Shown in pieces: positions 46,663 to 58,694 of a stretch of 64,000 nt of DNA. The notes below the pieces were generated by a model that was given only the letters and a program-made list of their open reading frames with translations, searched no databases and was not told the DNA's origin. The stretch covers positions 248,001 to 312,000 of the forward strand of contig NDFF03000329.1 in the NCBI GenBank assembly GCA_002150815.3, given 5' to 3'. Origin of the DNA: Grammothele lineata. Taxonomy: Eukaryota > Basidiomycota > Agaricomycetes > Polyporales > Polyporaceae. The position numbers were made by a program, and so were the translations under genes. Numbering within the stretch: the first letter of the stretch is position 1; every line of letters begins with the position of its first letter.

Positions 46663-49600
46663 ATGTCGTTCAGGCGGATCAATAGGTCCAGAAAGGTGCG
46701 TCTCTGTCGTGCAGCTCGCAAATGAAAACAGCTACAACGTCTTGCAGGTTCCGGGTGTCAAGCTGCGACCTGCAGCGCCTGGTGCTCTCAAAGACCTACG
46801 ATCACCAGAGTCCGCATGGGCCAGCAGCTCCGGTTTGAACTCTGACGAGGAGGCCTCCAATCAAGACCTATGTCCGAGACCGTTTAAGGGGTTCGTGTTA
46901 TGTGCTACCGGAATTGGCGATAAGGTGTGTATGCCTTACGGTCATCATGGACACATCAGCTTCCCCCTGTTTGACGTTGAGGGCTTATGAAGGCTCTAGA
47001 CGTCGCTGTTCAAACTCGCACTGGAACTTGGGGCGCAGTCAGTGAGCGATCTCACTGACAGGGTGACACATCTCATTGCACAAGAACCCGGGAGTGCCAA
47101 GTACACGGTACGCCCAGGTTCGTAACGGCGACAATCCTTTGACTGACAGTTATCCAGTGCGCCCTTGAGAACCGGATCCCAATCATGCACCCGTCATGGA
47201 TCGAGGAGAGTCATAGGATATGGCTGAAAGGAGACGACGTCGACGTGCCGAAAGTAAGTCTCTCCGACACTGCACATGAATGGGCTGACCATGGCACAGA
47301 GCATAGAAGAACACCGTCTACCCCCTTTCTCTGGTATCACTCTCTGTATAACGGGAATAGACGATGCGAAGAAGCGACAGCGAATAAATCAAGCTATTAT
47401 CAACGCCGGCGGCTCTTATGTGAAAGTCATCGAGCGACCTGTGAGGGTGACGCATCTCCTTTGCGGCAACACGAGCAACGCGGAGAGCGAGAAAGTGCGA
47501 TATGCGCAGAAGTTCAACGCTGTCGGCGAAGCGCGAATACACATCATATGGGAGGACTGGTTTTGGGACTCGTTGCAGTACGGCGGACGGTTTGAAGAAG
47601 AGAGATATCTCGTGACGAATCCTCCGCCCCCTCCACGAGTGTTGCCGGAAGGTATGTCTCCGTACGTAAACAATGCTGAGTACTCACCCCTGTTCCGCAT
47701 CAGTATCAATGTCTTCAATTGGAGACGACCAGGGACTGTCTTCAGAAATGCAACAAGTCGAAGGGTCGATACGTCCAGTCGCAGCAACCCCCACCGCCCC
47801 AGCTCCCGCCAACGACGGGGAGGAGGAAGAGATAGCCTCCGTCAAGCGGGCACCCGCTCTTACTGTACAGCTCTGGTCCAATCTTCTCAAAAGTCGCGGC
47901 TTCGAGATGCAGGAGGGGCGGCTCGTTAGAAGTCCGTCAAAGGCGCAAGCTATGTCCCAGTACCGTGCCCGCGAGGGGTCGCCCTCGCGTGCCGCAGCAT
48001 CACGACGCGGGACGTGGAAGGATCTTGACGAGGACGATCGCCCAGGACCCCGAAGCGCCATCTCCGCCTTCAGCCGTGCACGCTCGTTCATGCCCGCAGC
48101 AGCATCTACTCCCACCGGGGGCATACGTCAACCTTTCCAGCGCTCCTCCACTATGTCCCGTACCTCATCTTTCCTTCAACGACCTGCCGGCAGCATCCGT
48201 GCACAAGCCGGTATCTCATCCGACGTCCCCATCGCCTCAACTTCCGCCGTAGCAGGACCAAGCCGCGCCGGAAGTGCGGTCCCAGAGGCCGAAGACGGTC
48301 CCTCTGACCCAACATCCGAACTCTCCGAAGCCGCTCGCACGCTCTTCAAAGGCCTCCGCTTCCGAGCGCTCGGCGAGGCGCGCTGCGCCAACGTCAAGAG
48401 CGCGATCATCGACAGCGGTGGGACGTGGATAGGCCCGGACGACGACGACGATGCGGACATTGTCGTCGTGCGCCTCGTCAGCGGCAGTGCGCTCTTCCAG
48501 CAGGAACACGACCCTACTGAACGCGCCAAGTTCCGCACCGAGTGCTGGCTCGAGCACTGCGTCTTCGCCGAGCGCGTGTGCGACCCCTCTGAGCACATCG
48601 CGTTCGCGCCCCTCGGAGTGAGCCCTCCCGCCCATGGCGCGGATGCGCTCCTCATGAGCTTTTCGGGTCTGGATCACGCGGAAGCATGCTGGATCAAGCG
48701 GCTGCTCCGCGCGCTCGGTGAGTGCACCCGTTCAAGCTTCGCCTGTACGCTCCCGCGCCTTCGACTTCCCCCAACCTCGGCGCGGGGGCAGTATACCTGC
48801 CCCGCGGGCGGGAGCTATGCGGTTCTGAAGCAGGAAAAAGGCAAAGATACTGATCCGTGCGTTGCAGGCATCGCGTTCGCGCCGAACTTCTCGCGCCGCT
48901 CGACGCACCTACTGTGTCCCTCCGGGGTCGGCCAGAAGGCGGATAAAGCGCGGGAGTGGGGGACACCCATCGTCGACATTGCCTGGGTCGAGGCGATCGC
49001 GCGTACGGGTGAGATTCCAGATGAAGCTGCCTCTGAACGTGTCGTCGAGCCCGCACCCGCGCGAGCGGATGACGGGGATGGAGATGGAGGCGCGCTGGAC
49101 ATCCCAGCTGTAGCGCCCGCTCCGCGCGCGGAAGACGACTGGATGGCGTCTCAACAGCCGCCCGCGCCCACACCACCTCACGTCGATCTCAAAGGCAAAG
49201 GCAAGGAGAAGCCGACAGACGGGACAATGGTCGACATCACGAACGCGGAAGACGAGAGGCCTTACGCTCGCTCGCTCTCGTACTATGACCCGCGTCCCGG
49301 CCAGGCGGAGCAGATGGAGGTGGAGGCGGCTTTCGGTCGACCGTCTTTCCTTCTCGACGGCACGCGGGACAGCGCGCCGTCCGAAGGCTCGCGCGCGAGC
49401 TCGCCAGTGCCTCTGCCAACACAGCCATCTGGAGAACCGGATAGCGATGGCGCGTCGATACCCTCATGCGTCTTCGACGATCGCGTGCCGTCTTCGGAGT
49501 CGCCTTCACCGCTGCGCATGCCCGGCGCGGGTGCAGGCGCGGCGCGCGAGGTGCCGCAGACGCCGTCGCGGCGGGAAGCGCTAGGAGCGAAGTCGGCAGT

Positions 49601-50286
49601 CGACATCCAGGCGCGCATTGTGTCGTTGCTCGGCAAGAGGTCCTCCGAGGAGGGCGAGGCAGAAGGCGATGGTGGCCGCGGGCCTGCGAAGCTGAAGCGG
49701 CACGACTCAAGCCTAGGTCTGCGCCCGAAGCCGTTACAGCGCACTAGGGTATGTCGCCATTCCTGGAAACGCGCTCTTCTGAACGCATTCTGACTGCTTT
49801 TGTGCTGCTTTGTGTTGGCAGTCCACCATGTCCGCCTCCGAACATTCCCCTTCGATGTCAAGCCCCGTCTCCGCCGCCGCCTTCGCCGCCATCGCTTCGC
49901 CCGTGCCCGCACCCGAACCGCACCTCGTCCCACGCGCAGCAGGGGACTCGCGATCCGGCGACGAGGCGGACACGAGCATGTCCGCGGACGAGCGGACGAG
50001 TACGAACCGTGGCGGCGCCCACGAGTCGGTCGAGTACGCGGACCCGCAGCAGCATGGGGCGCTTAGCAAGCTCAAACATCTCCTCGAGCGTGTCCCCAGC
50101 GGTGGACTCGGGCAAGCGCAGGGAGGGGTGATGGGGTCGGATTTTGACCTGGACCTGCAGCTGGACGACTTCACGCTGCCGCAGCTCCCGGACGTGCTCG
50201 AGGGTTCGGTGGTGTCGTCTTCGTCGGGGAGGAAGCGGCCCGTTGCGAGGGCGAGGAGGGGAAGAGGGAGGAAAGGCGGACGGTGA
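46663..50286 (+). CDS. DPB11: BRCT-repeat protein Dpb11/Rad4 (TopBP1 family)
   Basis: Eight exons (46663-46695, 46748-46924, 47000-47107, 47158-47253, 47300-47651, 47704-48717, 48868-49748, 49822-50286) sum to 1,041 residues. Four BRCT repeats in two pairs are visible. BRCT1 is FKGFVLCATGIG ... VTHLIAQ ... HPSWIEES; BRCT2 is FSGITLCITGID ... VTHLLCG ... WEDWFWDSL. After a Ser/Pro-rich linker comes BRCT3, FKGLRFRALG ... WLEHCVF, and BRCT4, with STHLLCPS and DIAWVEAIA. The C-terminal about 480 residues are acidic and Pro/Ser-rich and end in a basic RGRGRKGGR tail, likely nuclear. In yeasts this scaffold binds phosphorylated Sld3 and Sld2 to fire replication origins and activates the Mec1/ATR checkpoint. 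Intron 6 (48718-48867, 150 bp) is open in frame and could be read through by a naive ORF call. Confidence 0.92.
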
Positions 50287-51582
50287 TGAATTTGAGGTCT
50301 GGATTGTCCACGCATTTGTATCCTGTTTCAATACACTGTCATTCCCGTTCTCACAGCGATAACATGTGTCCTAGCTCTCAGCAAATGCCTGTATTCGACG
50401 CGCATCAGCGTAGCTTGGCGACCCGTACAGTCCTCGGTTCAACTTTAGACGTGTTCAGCCGTTCAACTAGGATTTACTCACGTGGCAGGCATTAGGGCAG
50501 GTCGTTACGCGTCACCGGCCCGGGCAGCCAAGTTGCCCGGCAAGGCCGCTGGGCCTTCTTGTTCCCCCGTTCAACGCTGCTCGTGTGAGTCGTCGATTTT
50601 CGTCCCGCGATTTTCTCAGCTCTGATAAGATGCTTGATAAGATGAGTACACGGACTGGTCTTCTTGCTTTCCACTCCCACCATGTGGTCCTAGATATGAC
50701 GTCGGAGCCGCATCTACGCAGATTTTCGGTACCGGTCGGTCTCTTGGTCGTCCGGGACTGTGGGAGAACCGTGCGGGGACTTCCGTGATACCCTCTTGAT
50801 AAACGTACTCGAGCATTGAGTACCCGCCGGCAACTTCGACCTCACAAGCCACATGACAATGGAAGCTGGATAGAGATTGCCCCTGGGAGGTACCGGTACA
50901 GATTCCGATGGGTACTAAATCCTCTAACGCGCCCTCTTGTTCAGGTAGCAACGCGCACGCATTCCGTGCCCAACGGTAATGGGAGAAGACAACATGATAC
51001 CCTCATATTGCTGCGCAACGGGTCCAGTTGCATCCATGCAGTCAGCACGCAGTAGCACGCAGCACTCGCTCACCTCCGCTACGCCTCGTGTTCTCGTGAG
51101 AGACGCTCAAGGAAGCTCCAAACCGCCTGGGAGCTTCAAGGACTAAAGAACCTCTAGCTTGGGCGAGGATGCCTTACAGGGTATCACTCTCTTTCCACGG
51201 CGATAAGCCGGCGGATGGCTGTCCTTGGGCTTACGAGACCCCTGGCGATGGGCGACAGTCATACCGCGTCCGCTGACTTACCAGCGCAGTCTTCGTGAAG
51301 CGCATACAAGTGCGCTCACAGGCGGCTGCGCGCGCGGGACTCACCCCCTCCGATTCTTCGACGCCTCTGCTTTCGGGACTCCCCGTCCGCACCCGCGGGA
51401 GTTTGGAATGGCTTCTGGGCCGCTTTCCGGGTGAATAAAGTTCACGACCATCTGCGCTGGTGGGAGAAGTGCGGCGGGTCGCCGCCCTACAGCTGGTTAT
51501 AAGCCACCGTTCCGCATGTGCGTTCCTCTTCGGACCTGCTTCTCCCCTCGCGTCACGGACTGAACCAGTTCACGCGCCAGCG
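50287..51582. other. intergenic, nothing recognised
   Basis: No ORF with a family signature on either strand. The last about 100 bp lead into the fourth DUF6534 gene and include C/T-rich sequence close to the ATG. Confidence 0.5.
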
Positions 51583-53630
51583 ATGTCTTCTAACGGGACC
51601 GCCACGTCCGCCGAGTCGGTGCCGTCGTTGGATAGCACATTCGGCGCGATCCTCGTGTGCACATTCCTCGGATTTATGTGAGTGCGCCCCCCTTAGCTAT
51701 CGTAGAGTTGAGAGTAACAGTAGGTGTCAGGCTCTACGGCCTGACGGTGCATCAGACCTACCGGTACTTCTGTATGTACCAGTCGGATATTACCTGGCTG
51801 AAGATGACTGTATGTCGATCTGTTCCTGAATACATCGGCTTGGCTCACAAGCGTGTGGCCTTAGGTCGTTTCTCTCCTGTGCGTCTACTCCCTCGTCCCA
51901 CAACATACTCTAGACTTGTTGTTGATGCGCCGACGTTCAGGTGTGCCGACACCTTTCATTTAATTTTATACGGCCACGCATGGTACGACAAATTGATATC
52001 GCATGACCTTCCACCCGCGCTCATGACACGAGTCAGTTATTACTATCTCATTCAGAGCTTTTTCAACCCCGAGAGGCTCGAGTACGGGACTTGGTCAGCC
52101 GTATCCGCGCTTGCCGTGAGATTTGGAGGCTGACTAGGCGCTACAGGTCGATGCGAGTGAGCGGTATACGTCGCGGAGCGTGGGTTGTTCGCTGACGATA
52201 ACATTTCAAGTTATCCCCTGCGTCGGCAGTGAGGTTTCAACTATTTGGATTATCATTCTCAGACTGACAATCTAGGAATCTGTAGGCCATCGTCATTCTC
52301 ATCGCACAAGGGTATGCACACATGCTTGACTTGTTTACTCCGTCTGACGTCATAACAGGTTCTACATGAGACGAGTCTATAGACGTACGTTCGTCCGCTT
52401 TATACGGGACAACAAGGACATGCTCATTCCTTGCGCCAGTTGGTTCTCCTTACAAGTACCTCCTCTCGTTTGCTGTGAGTATATTGCGTTAATGCTGGTC
52501 ATCCGATCGATGACCGAGATATGTCATAGGGCGTGACTATGATCACATCGGGAGGTCAGTAGATATATGGCGTAAGTGCTACACTGGCGTTAACGAGGCT
52601 TGTGAATGCTTGTGTGTAGCTTTTGCATTGGGTGAGCGACGATATTCACTTCAGGTGATTTGGATTTCCGCTGACACGCGGCTTAGCTGCTACCGTGCAA
52701 GCGTAAGTGCTTCGCCGGTAGCCCTTTCAAGTGTGGCTGTTCTCATGACGGTATGCTCTCATATAGGTTCAGGAAGCCGACGTTTGAGGAATGGCGAAGC
52801 TCAGCGGTACGCACTTCCCTGTCTACTCAGAATCTGACTTATGTTAGTCCCCAGTGGCTGACGTCCGTCGCGTTCGCGTGCGCGGTGGGAACCGACCTCG
52901 TCCTCACCGGGAGCCTCATCACGTTCTTGAGGCGTAGCCGCACAGGGTTCAATCGGTGTGCTCGTCCTTCGCTTTCATTGCGCAGCAGTTGCTCATCATA
53001 CACCAGGACTGATTCCCTCCTGAACATTCTCATCGTCTATACGATTAACACCGGTATGAGCCCTGTGTCGTGCCTCGTGTGACACAGCGTTAATTAGTAT
53101 ACCTACGTTCAGGGCTGCTCACAAGGTTTTTCGTGAAACGCGTCTATTCTTGTACCGTTACTCAAAGATCCTCTTCTCCAGCACACTGAGCATCCTCTGC
53201 ATGGCTTTCGTAGGTCCTTCCTCTATGCGTCCGAAAATATCATGTGAATCCACCGGCCCCAGGCTCTTGCTCAGCCTGACGGCATGATATATTCCGCCAT
53301 CAGCATTCCGACGACGAAATGTATGTAGTCTCCTCAGATTCCCAGTGCAATCCTTTAACAGCCTATCTTTGTCTATAGCCTACTGCAATTCGGTACTCGC
53401 CGTGTACGTTTTAGGTTACAAAAAACCTTCCGTTGATGTCGTTCTCTCATGGCACATCATTCAGACTCAATTCTAGAAGAGCACTGAAGGATTCGTCGAG
53501 AGAATCGACATCCGAGTTCGGCACCTTCGGCATGAGCGTGGTCCAGTTCGGTCGCGCTTCGACGTGGCTCGTGACTACGCGCAAGGCAAGCGGACGGCAG
53601 GCTCCGGTGGGCTCCAGTCGCTTTTTCTAA
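51583..53630 (+). CDS. DUF6534 multipass membrane protein, copy 4
   Basis: Exons 51583-51677 (95 nt, as in copy 1), 51731-51809 (79), 51865-51878 (14), 51941-51982 (42), 52037-52093 (57), then 10, 18 and 26 nt exons beginning near 52147, 52210 and 52289, and 52359-52384 (26). Reading: LDSTFGAILVCTFLGFM, LYGLTVHQTYRYFCMYQSD, CADTFHLILYGHAW, YYYLIQSFFNPERLEYGTW, GFYMRRVYR. Downstream exons give WLTSVAFACAVGTDLVLTG with RRSRTGFNR, TDSLLNILIVYTINTGLLT, AYCNSVLAV and LNSRRALKDSS. The stop at 53630 closes the last clear frame; an alternative splice would reach a charged frame ending at 53878. Function unknown; plasma or internal membrane expected. Some middle exon borders (52430-52800) are approximate. 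Confidence 0.77.
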
Positions 53631-53878
53631 AGAAGTGGACATTCACCTCAGAATTCCCGCAGGGTGACGCTGGACCGAGGCGCGAAGAGAAAGCGCGCGA
53701 GGTGATCTCGACGATTGCTTCCATAGATAGGAGTCCCCAGCGCCGAGAAGAAGCCATCGAGGAGGGATATGGGTCGGAGAAGCGGTGGCGGCAGTACGAG
53801 AGGTCGGAGGCCAGCATGCCGAGTCGTCCGACTACGCGAAACTCGATGCAGCACGATGAGCGAGGAGTCGCGATGTGA

Positions 53879-54435
53879 CGACTTTGTATACCTACTTCAT
53901 CATTTCTGTACGACCCCTGTATGAATTGTACTTGTTTTCACATGTCGCGTGAAAGGCCCGGGAGCCCCATGGCAATGAGTTTAGCTCCTCGACAGCTATT
54001 GTATTTTGGACTTTACACCGTCAACCGGATACGATACAAGTAGTCCAAGAGCAGCTATGTACCCCTTCGGCGCTGATAGTCAAGAGGGTATTTCCGCTCA
54101 CAGGATATAAACATGTTCCTGAGAATGCGAATGCTCTGTACACGAAGACGTGCCACAGAGCAACTTCTACTGCCAAAGAATGAGCCGGCAGATGCCGAAG
54201 GCGGCGCGGCTGGCCAATCTCTGACAGCGCAGAGTCAACGGAGCGACCTGGATTGGAGGCAGGGTCTGTATCTTCACCTCATCCGGTTACGACCGAGCCC
54301 TAACTGTGGTTGAAGTGTTTGTACATCATGACAGGATCGTTACAAGACGTACATACTCGTACACGTAAACATTGGATCCGACATACAGAAACGGCTATAA
54401 TTCTTGTTCACTGATCATTCCTGCGTACCTTGCGT
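53879..54435. other. intergenic, nothing recognised
   Basis: Contains the 3' flanks of the fourth DUF6534 gene and of the disrupted DUF4139 gene. A short plus-strand frame at 54113-54313 has no known motif. Confidence 0.5.
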
Positions 54436-55463
54436 TCACATCCGTGGATATATGGGATAGGGCGGGTTGATGACCGGAGGGGGGTGTCGAGAACGCTTCG
54501 CTGCCGTGATGCCCCACTTCGTCTCAAGCTCCATCGTACCCCGCGCGGGAACCGTACACTCCCATTCGAACAGCCCGTCATTCTTTCCCCCGACTCCAAT
54601 CTTGTCCACTACCGACCAGCGCGCGACGACTTCTCCGCCAGCCTTCGCGCGCACCTGCACCTCTTCGTCGGGGTCCGCGTCCCCGAGGCCCGCGGGGCTG
54701 TGGATCGCTATCAAAGGCGCGGTCGAGGAGTTGGTGAAAGAGCTGACGACGGGAACCTGCTCGCGCACGATGACGCGCTCGACGTCGAGCTTGCTCGAGT
54801 TTGTCACAGTCGTCTTGACGGTCGTGATACTCTCGCGACCTTCCTTGCGCGCCTCGAGGTGCGAGGAAGCGCGAAGGGTGGATGCGACGCCGAGCGCGCA
54901 GGTGATGCTCTGGCCTATGCCAGTGAACTGCGTGATACACAACGAACGTTAGTATCTGTTCTAGCCATGCTACCGATGAACTTCGTGCGCTGGCTCACCT
55001 CGATTGAAGTACGCGTGATGAGTCGCCCATCGACGTATACCACAAGCGTGCCTGAAGGCAGCTCGAATGCGCTCGTGTTCAGGATCTCCGCCTCGATGAA
55101 GACGGAGGTGCTCTTGCGGGGGGCGCAGACGTATTTGAGGGACGCGGAGAGCGGGAGCGAGGCGATGCGAACGTCGTGCTTTCCGCCATCGCTGGGGATG
55201 GTCACCGCATTCGGGACCTGGTACGTGAGGCCGAGTGGGACGTGCTTGGCCAATTCGGCGCGGCTCGCGGCGAAGACGGAGGGAACGGAGTAGGGGATGC
55301 TCTCGAAGGAGGTAACGGACGCGGTTTCGCTGGTGTCTTCGGAAGTGGGCGTAGCGGACCGAGTCACAGGGGTAACAGATCGGGTTATAGGGACAGGGAC
55401 GTAGACAGGAATGCAACCCGCTTCAGGTAGAGGAAGGCGCTTCGGTGATGAACAGGTAGAGGG

Positions 55464-55468
55464 CGGCG
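55464..55468. repeat. target-site duplication of the LTR element (left copy)
   Basis: CGGCG flanks the left LTR; the identical word is at 57197-57201 after the right LTR. A 5-bp duplication is usual for copia-type integrases. Confidence 0.88.
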
Positions 55469-55770
55469 TGTTAAGTTTGATGAGCGGGCGCTCGGGGGAA
55501 CGTCGGACGAGTCGGGCGAGGCGGACGGCGAGAAGGAGCGAGGAACGCTGATGGGATTACCGAGAGTCTATACGGTAAGGGGAAGAGCGGGGATGGTAGT
55601 CGGTTTGTCCTCGTATGGCTAGGGCGTCGGGCGGGGGATTGCGATGGTAGCCAGAGGCAAACGCGTAAGGAAAGAAAATAGTATGTAAGCACTATATATA
55701 CGGTAACTAAAATTTTACGCAACGCGCCGTGACTCGACTTTTAGTTCACGTGATACGAAATACCTCAACA
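55469..55770 (-). repeat. LTR, 3' copy
   Basis: 302 bp, identical to 56895-57196. On the minus strand it lies downstream of gag, so it is the 3' LTR. It has a TATATATA run at about 55694-55701 that could serve as promoter in the 5' copy. Confidence 0.92.
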
Positions 55771-55933
55771 CGCCCCCTCGAGTGCGGCGCGGTGTACATA
55801 ATCAACGTAAGAAAGAGGAGATGGGGGGTACTGGAGTGTCGAGCGGCGGGGAGCAATACGGAAACGGGACAGATACGTACGGGGTACGGATGCGGGTACG
55901 GATGCGGACATTGCCAGGCTCGCGCCCCCTCGA

Positions 55934-56833
55934 TCAAAAAGCGTGGCTGCGGTCGAGGGCAGCGTGGGCCTCCTGCTTGCCGTACGCGGTCGGCGCCGGG
56001 GGGAGTGGGCAGTCGGAGCGGAAATGACCCTTCTTGCTGCAGTTGTAGCAGGTGATCTCCGAGACAGGGCGCTTGCCGGTCGTGGTCGTGGCGAGTGCGG
56101 TGCCGAGCTCGGGCGACGGGCCAAGACGCACGTTCTCGTTCATGAGGCGTCTAACGACGGCCGTGAACGTGCGGTCCTTGTCGGCGAGTGCCTCGAGCGA
56201 GACGATGAACGGGCCGAAGCGGGGCGGGAGTCCGGCAAGCAGAACGCCGAGGCGCTCTTCGTCCGAGATCTTCGCGCCAGCCTGCTCAAGGCGGAACACC
56301 GAGCGGCGGATGTTGGCGACGTACGATTGGATGGTCTGGGTGCCTTCCATGCGGTGCGAGTAGAGTTCGGTGCGGAGCGTGAGACGGGATCCGAGGCCCT
56401 TGGCGGCGTGTACCTCCTTGAGCGTGGTCCAGATCTCCGATGCGACATCTCCGGTAAGGTGGGCAAGTTGATCCGGCTCGACGTTGAGCTGGAGCTCAGC
56501 GATGGCTTCGTCATTGCGGCGCTGCCAGGCCTTGACGCTCTTCGGGATCGTCTTCGCATTCTCTGGGGTCTCAGGCTTAGGTTCGTCGCCTTTGACCATG
56601 CCCCAAAGGCCTTTGCGGACGAGGGAGGCTTGCATCTGGATCGCAAACTCGGTCCAGTTCTCGTCGTTGAGTTTCGGGAAGCTGTGTGATCCGGGCATCT
56701 TGATGGGATCGGAGGTGTGGGGTTCGGCTCGGGGTTTGGTTCGGTACTCGGTGCGGGGCTCTGTCGTTCGGTCGGTCGTTCGGTCGGTTCGGGCTTCGGT
56801 CGCGGGCTCGGGCGGGATACGGACGGTGCTCAC
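55934..56833 (-). CDS. copia-type Gag polyprotein (UBN2 domain, CCHC knuckle)
   Basis: A single frame of 299 residues. The N-terminal about 40 residues are repeats of Arg/Thr/Glu (TDRTTDRTTEPRTEYRT). The UBN2/Retrotran_gag_2 capsid domain follows: FPKLNDENWTEFAIQMQASL near its start, then EIWTTLKEVH and TLRTELYSHRMEGTQTIQSY. The nucleocapsid knuckle CYNCSKKGHFRSDC fits CX2CX4HX4C at about residues 262-275. The protein would form the virus-like particle and package RNA. The frame ends shortly after the knuckle, where pol would normally start; there is no protease active site. An intact gag next to identical LTRs suggests that selection or recent origin has kept it functional. Confidence 0.9.
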   Translation of the reverse strand: MSTVRIPPEPATEARTDRTTDRTTEPRTEYRTKPRAEPHTSDPIKMPGSHSFPKLNDENWTEFAIQMQASLVRKGLWGMVKGDEPKPETPENAKTIPKSVKAWQRRNDEAIAELQLNVEPDQLAHLTGDVASEIWTTLKEVHAAKGLGSRLTLRTELYSHRMEGTQTIQSYVANIRRSVFRLEQAGAKISDEERLGVLLAGLPPRFGPFIVSLEALADKDRTFTAVVRRLMNENVRLGPSPELGTALATTTTGKRPVSEITCYNCSKKGHFRSDCPLPPAPTAYGKQEAHAALDRSHAF

Positions 56834-56894
56834 AAGTGCTCCGTTCGGTGTGGATCTTGTCCTCGGATGCCCTCCGAGTAGGGATACGCGTTTG

Positions 56895-57196
56895 TGTTAA
56901 GTTTGATGAGCGGGCGCTCGGGGGAACGTCGGACGAGTCGGGCGAGGCGGACGGCGAGAAGGAGCGAGGAACGCTGATGGGATTACCGAGAGTCTATACG
57001 GTAAGGGGAAGAGCGGGGATGGTAGTCGGTTTGTCCTCGTATGGCTAGGGCGTCGGGCGGGGGATTGCGATGGTAGCCAGAGGCAAACGCGTAAGGAAAG
57101 AAAATAGTATGTAAGCACTATATATACGGTAACTAAAATTTTACGCAACGCGCCGTGACTCGACTTTTAGTTCACGTGATACGAAATACCTCAACA
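56895..57196 (-). repeat. LTR, 5' copy
   Basis: 302 bp, identical to the other LTR. It lies upstream of gag on the minus strand with about 61 bp between its end and the gag ATG. Insertion of this end brings the stop codon TGA into the frame of the host DUF4139 gene. Confidence 0.92.
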
Positions 57197-57201
57197 CGGC
57201 G
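57197..57201. repeat. target-site duplication of the LTR element (right copy)
   Basis: CGGCG, identical to 55464-55468, directly after the right LTR. Confidence 0.88.
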
Positions 57202-58694
57202 ATACATCTGGTAGAGGTGAAGAGGCGCGTGTTGGGGAAGCGGACATGGGTGGGATTGGTGAGACGACCTCTTGAAGGTTATCGCTAGAGTCACTACCAA
57301 AACTCGCGGCGCTAATGGGGCGGAGGGGCGCTAGCTCTGGAGTCCGAGTCAACTCAGAGGTGCCGCAAGTTGGGAATGGCAACACTTCACGCGTCGTGAT
57401 CACTTCCGTGTGGATAGGCTGGAATAGCCCGCCCGGCGGCGGAACGCCCATAGGGCTTACTGGAGCGCAGAAATAAGACCCAGGAGCAGGTAAGTCGTAC
57501 ACCGGTACAGCCGGTTGGGGTGTCCGGTGAGGTACCTGCGTGCCATACACTCTGACTGGATCTAAGTAAGGAGCCGATGAGTTGCCGAGAATCCGCGTGT
57601 CCGCAGTGCTGAGCGTTATAAGTGCGTCCTCCCAGTGTTCTCCGCTGAATTGCACAATCGTCGCGCCGAAGGTGAGTGTAACGTCCTGCGAGTGTTGGCC
57701 ATCGAGCGTTTGCGTCTGAAGTTCATACCACGGCGTCCAGGTCACCCCATCGACGACTACATGGATGGAAAAACGTCAAAGTCTCGTTAACGGGCGAATC
57801 ACATCTTACTCACTATACGATAACTCAAAGTCTACTTCACATGCACCCTCCGCGTGGATAGCAACAGAGATCACGGAGGAAGGAAGGCCCTTGCGCGTAT
57901 TGTTGAGCTGCCACATCTCGCGCTCTAGTTCCGCGATGCGGCCGTCGAGTTGTATGACGTCTGACAGGGCTTGGCGCAGGCGCGCGGCGAACTTGCCTTT
58001 CTTGTCAGGCGTCTTGCCTTCGCGCCCTTCGTACCATGCGCTTGTGTCTGCGGCGACGTGCAGCCCGTCGAGCTCGGCCTGGCGGAGCCCCCGCTCTCCG
58101 CGGGCTTCGATAAGTGCGTTATTGACGCGGCGGAGTGCGGCTGCGTCCTTGTGTAACTCGTACTCGGGGGCGATACTGAAGCCTAGCTCATGCGGGGCAC
58201 GTGCGAGACGGGTGGTGCATGAAACATCGAGCAGTGTGACTGTCGCCTTCGTCGATGTTCCGGAGCCCTCTGAGCAGGGAGAGAGTATGAGTTTGTCGAC
58301 GCGAGGCATGTCATTGGTAACATCGCAAGATACGCCAGAGATGTCGAGAGTGTTGTTGCCAGCCTGCGAAACAATTCAACTATCAGAACAATGCGCAGAG
58401 GGGTTAACGCGCGAGGTGATTATCTCAGACCTTCAGAGAGACACCTGAGAACGTACGGGTTACTTGCGCGGTCGAATCTTGGAAGATCGTGACGTTCTTC
58501 ATTGTTTGCTCGCTCGCTGTAAGTTGAACGTTGGTAGGGGTGGGGGATAATGGACCGCGCGATAAAGAAGGGCTTTCAGAGGGAACTGAAGCCTTCTCCG
58601 ACCCCAACCGCGTCGCCGATGGTAGAGCTGGAGTCGTCATTGAGCTTTTGCGCCCACCGCGAAACTTGTACCACGGCAGCTTGGGGACGGTCAT

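Larger units (their letters stand above)
55469..57196 (-). mobile_element. gag-only LTR retrotransposon (TR-GAG-like, copia lineage), 1,728 bp
   Basis: Two 302-bp LTRs, identical along their whole length, flank a 1,124-bp interior that encodes only a copia-type Gag on the minus strand. Protease, integrase, reverse transcriptase and RNase H are absent. The LTRs begin TG and end CA, and the element is bounded by the 5-bp repeat CGGCG. A purine run next to the 3' LTR (GAGGGGGCG on the minus strand, ending at 55771) fits a polypurine tract. I could not match the sequence after the 5' LTR (CAAACGCGTATCCC) to a tRNA primer site. Identical LTRs mean a very recent insertion, mobilised by an autonomous relative elsewhere. 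Confidence 0.92.
54436..58694 (-). pseudogene. DUF4140/DUF4139 protein, copy 4, interrupted by a retrotransposon
   Basis: Minus-strand exons: 58431-58694, 57814-58363, then one exon split by an insertion (57202-57756 on one side, 54999-55468 on the other), and 54436-54927. Leaving out the 1,728-bp element and one 5-bp duplication, the pieces sum to 777 codons with no stop, so the gene was intact until the insertion. As it stands, the frame enters the LTR and stops after two codons (TGT TGA), losing the second half of DUF4139. Retained motifs: MKNVTIFQDSTAQVTRTF, a coiled coil, VDGVTWTPWYELQTQ and GEHWEDALITLST; cut off: KYVCAPRKSTSVFIEAEI and GGKNDGLFEWECTV. No other damage is seen, so the insertion may be polymorphic in the population. 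Confidence 0.88.

Noticed and set aside
49283..50331. Long minus-strand ORFs opposite the DPB11 3' part
   Set aside because: Strong third-position GC in DPB11 opens the antisense frames; translations are Arg/Ser-rich without domains.
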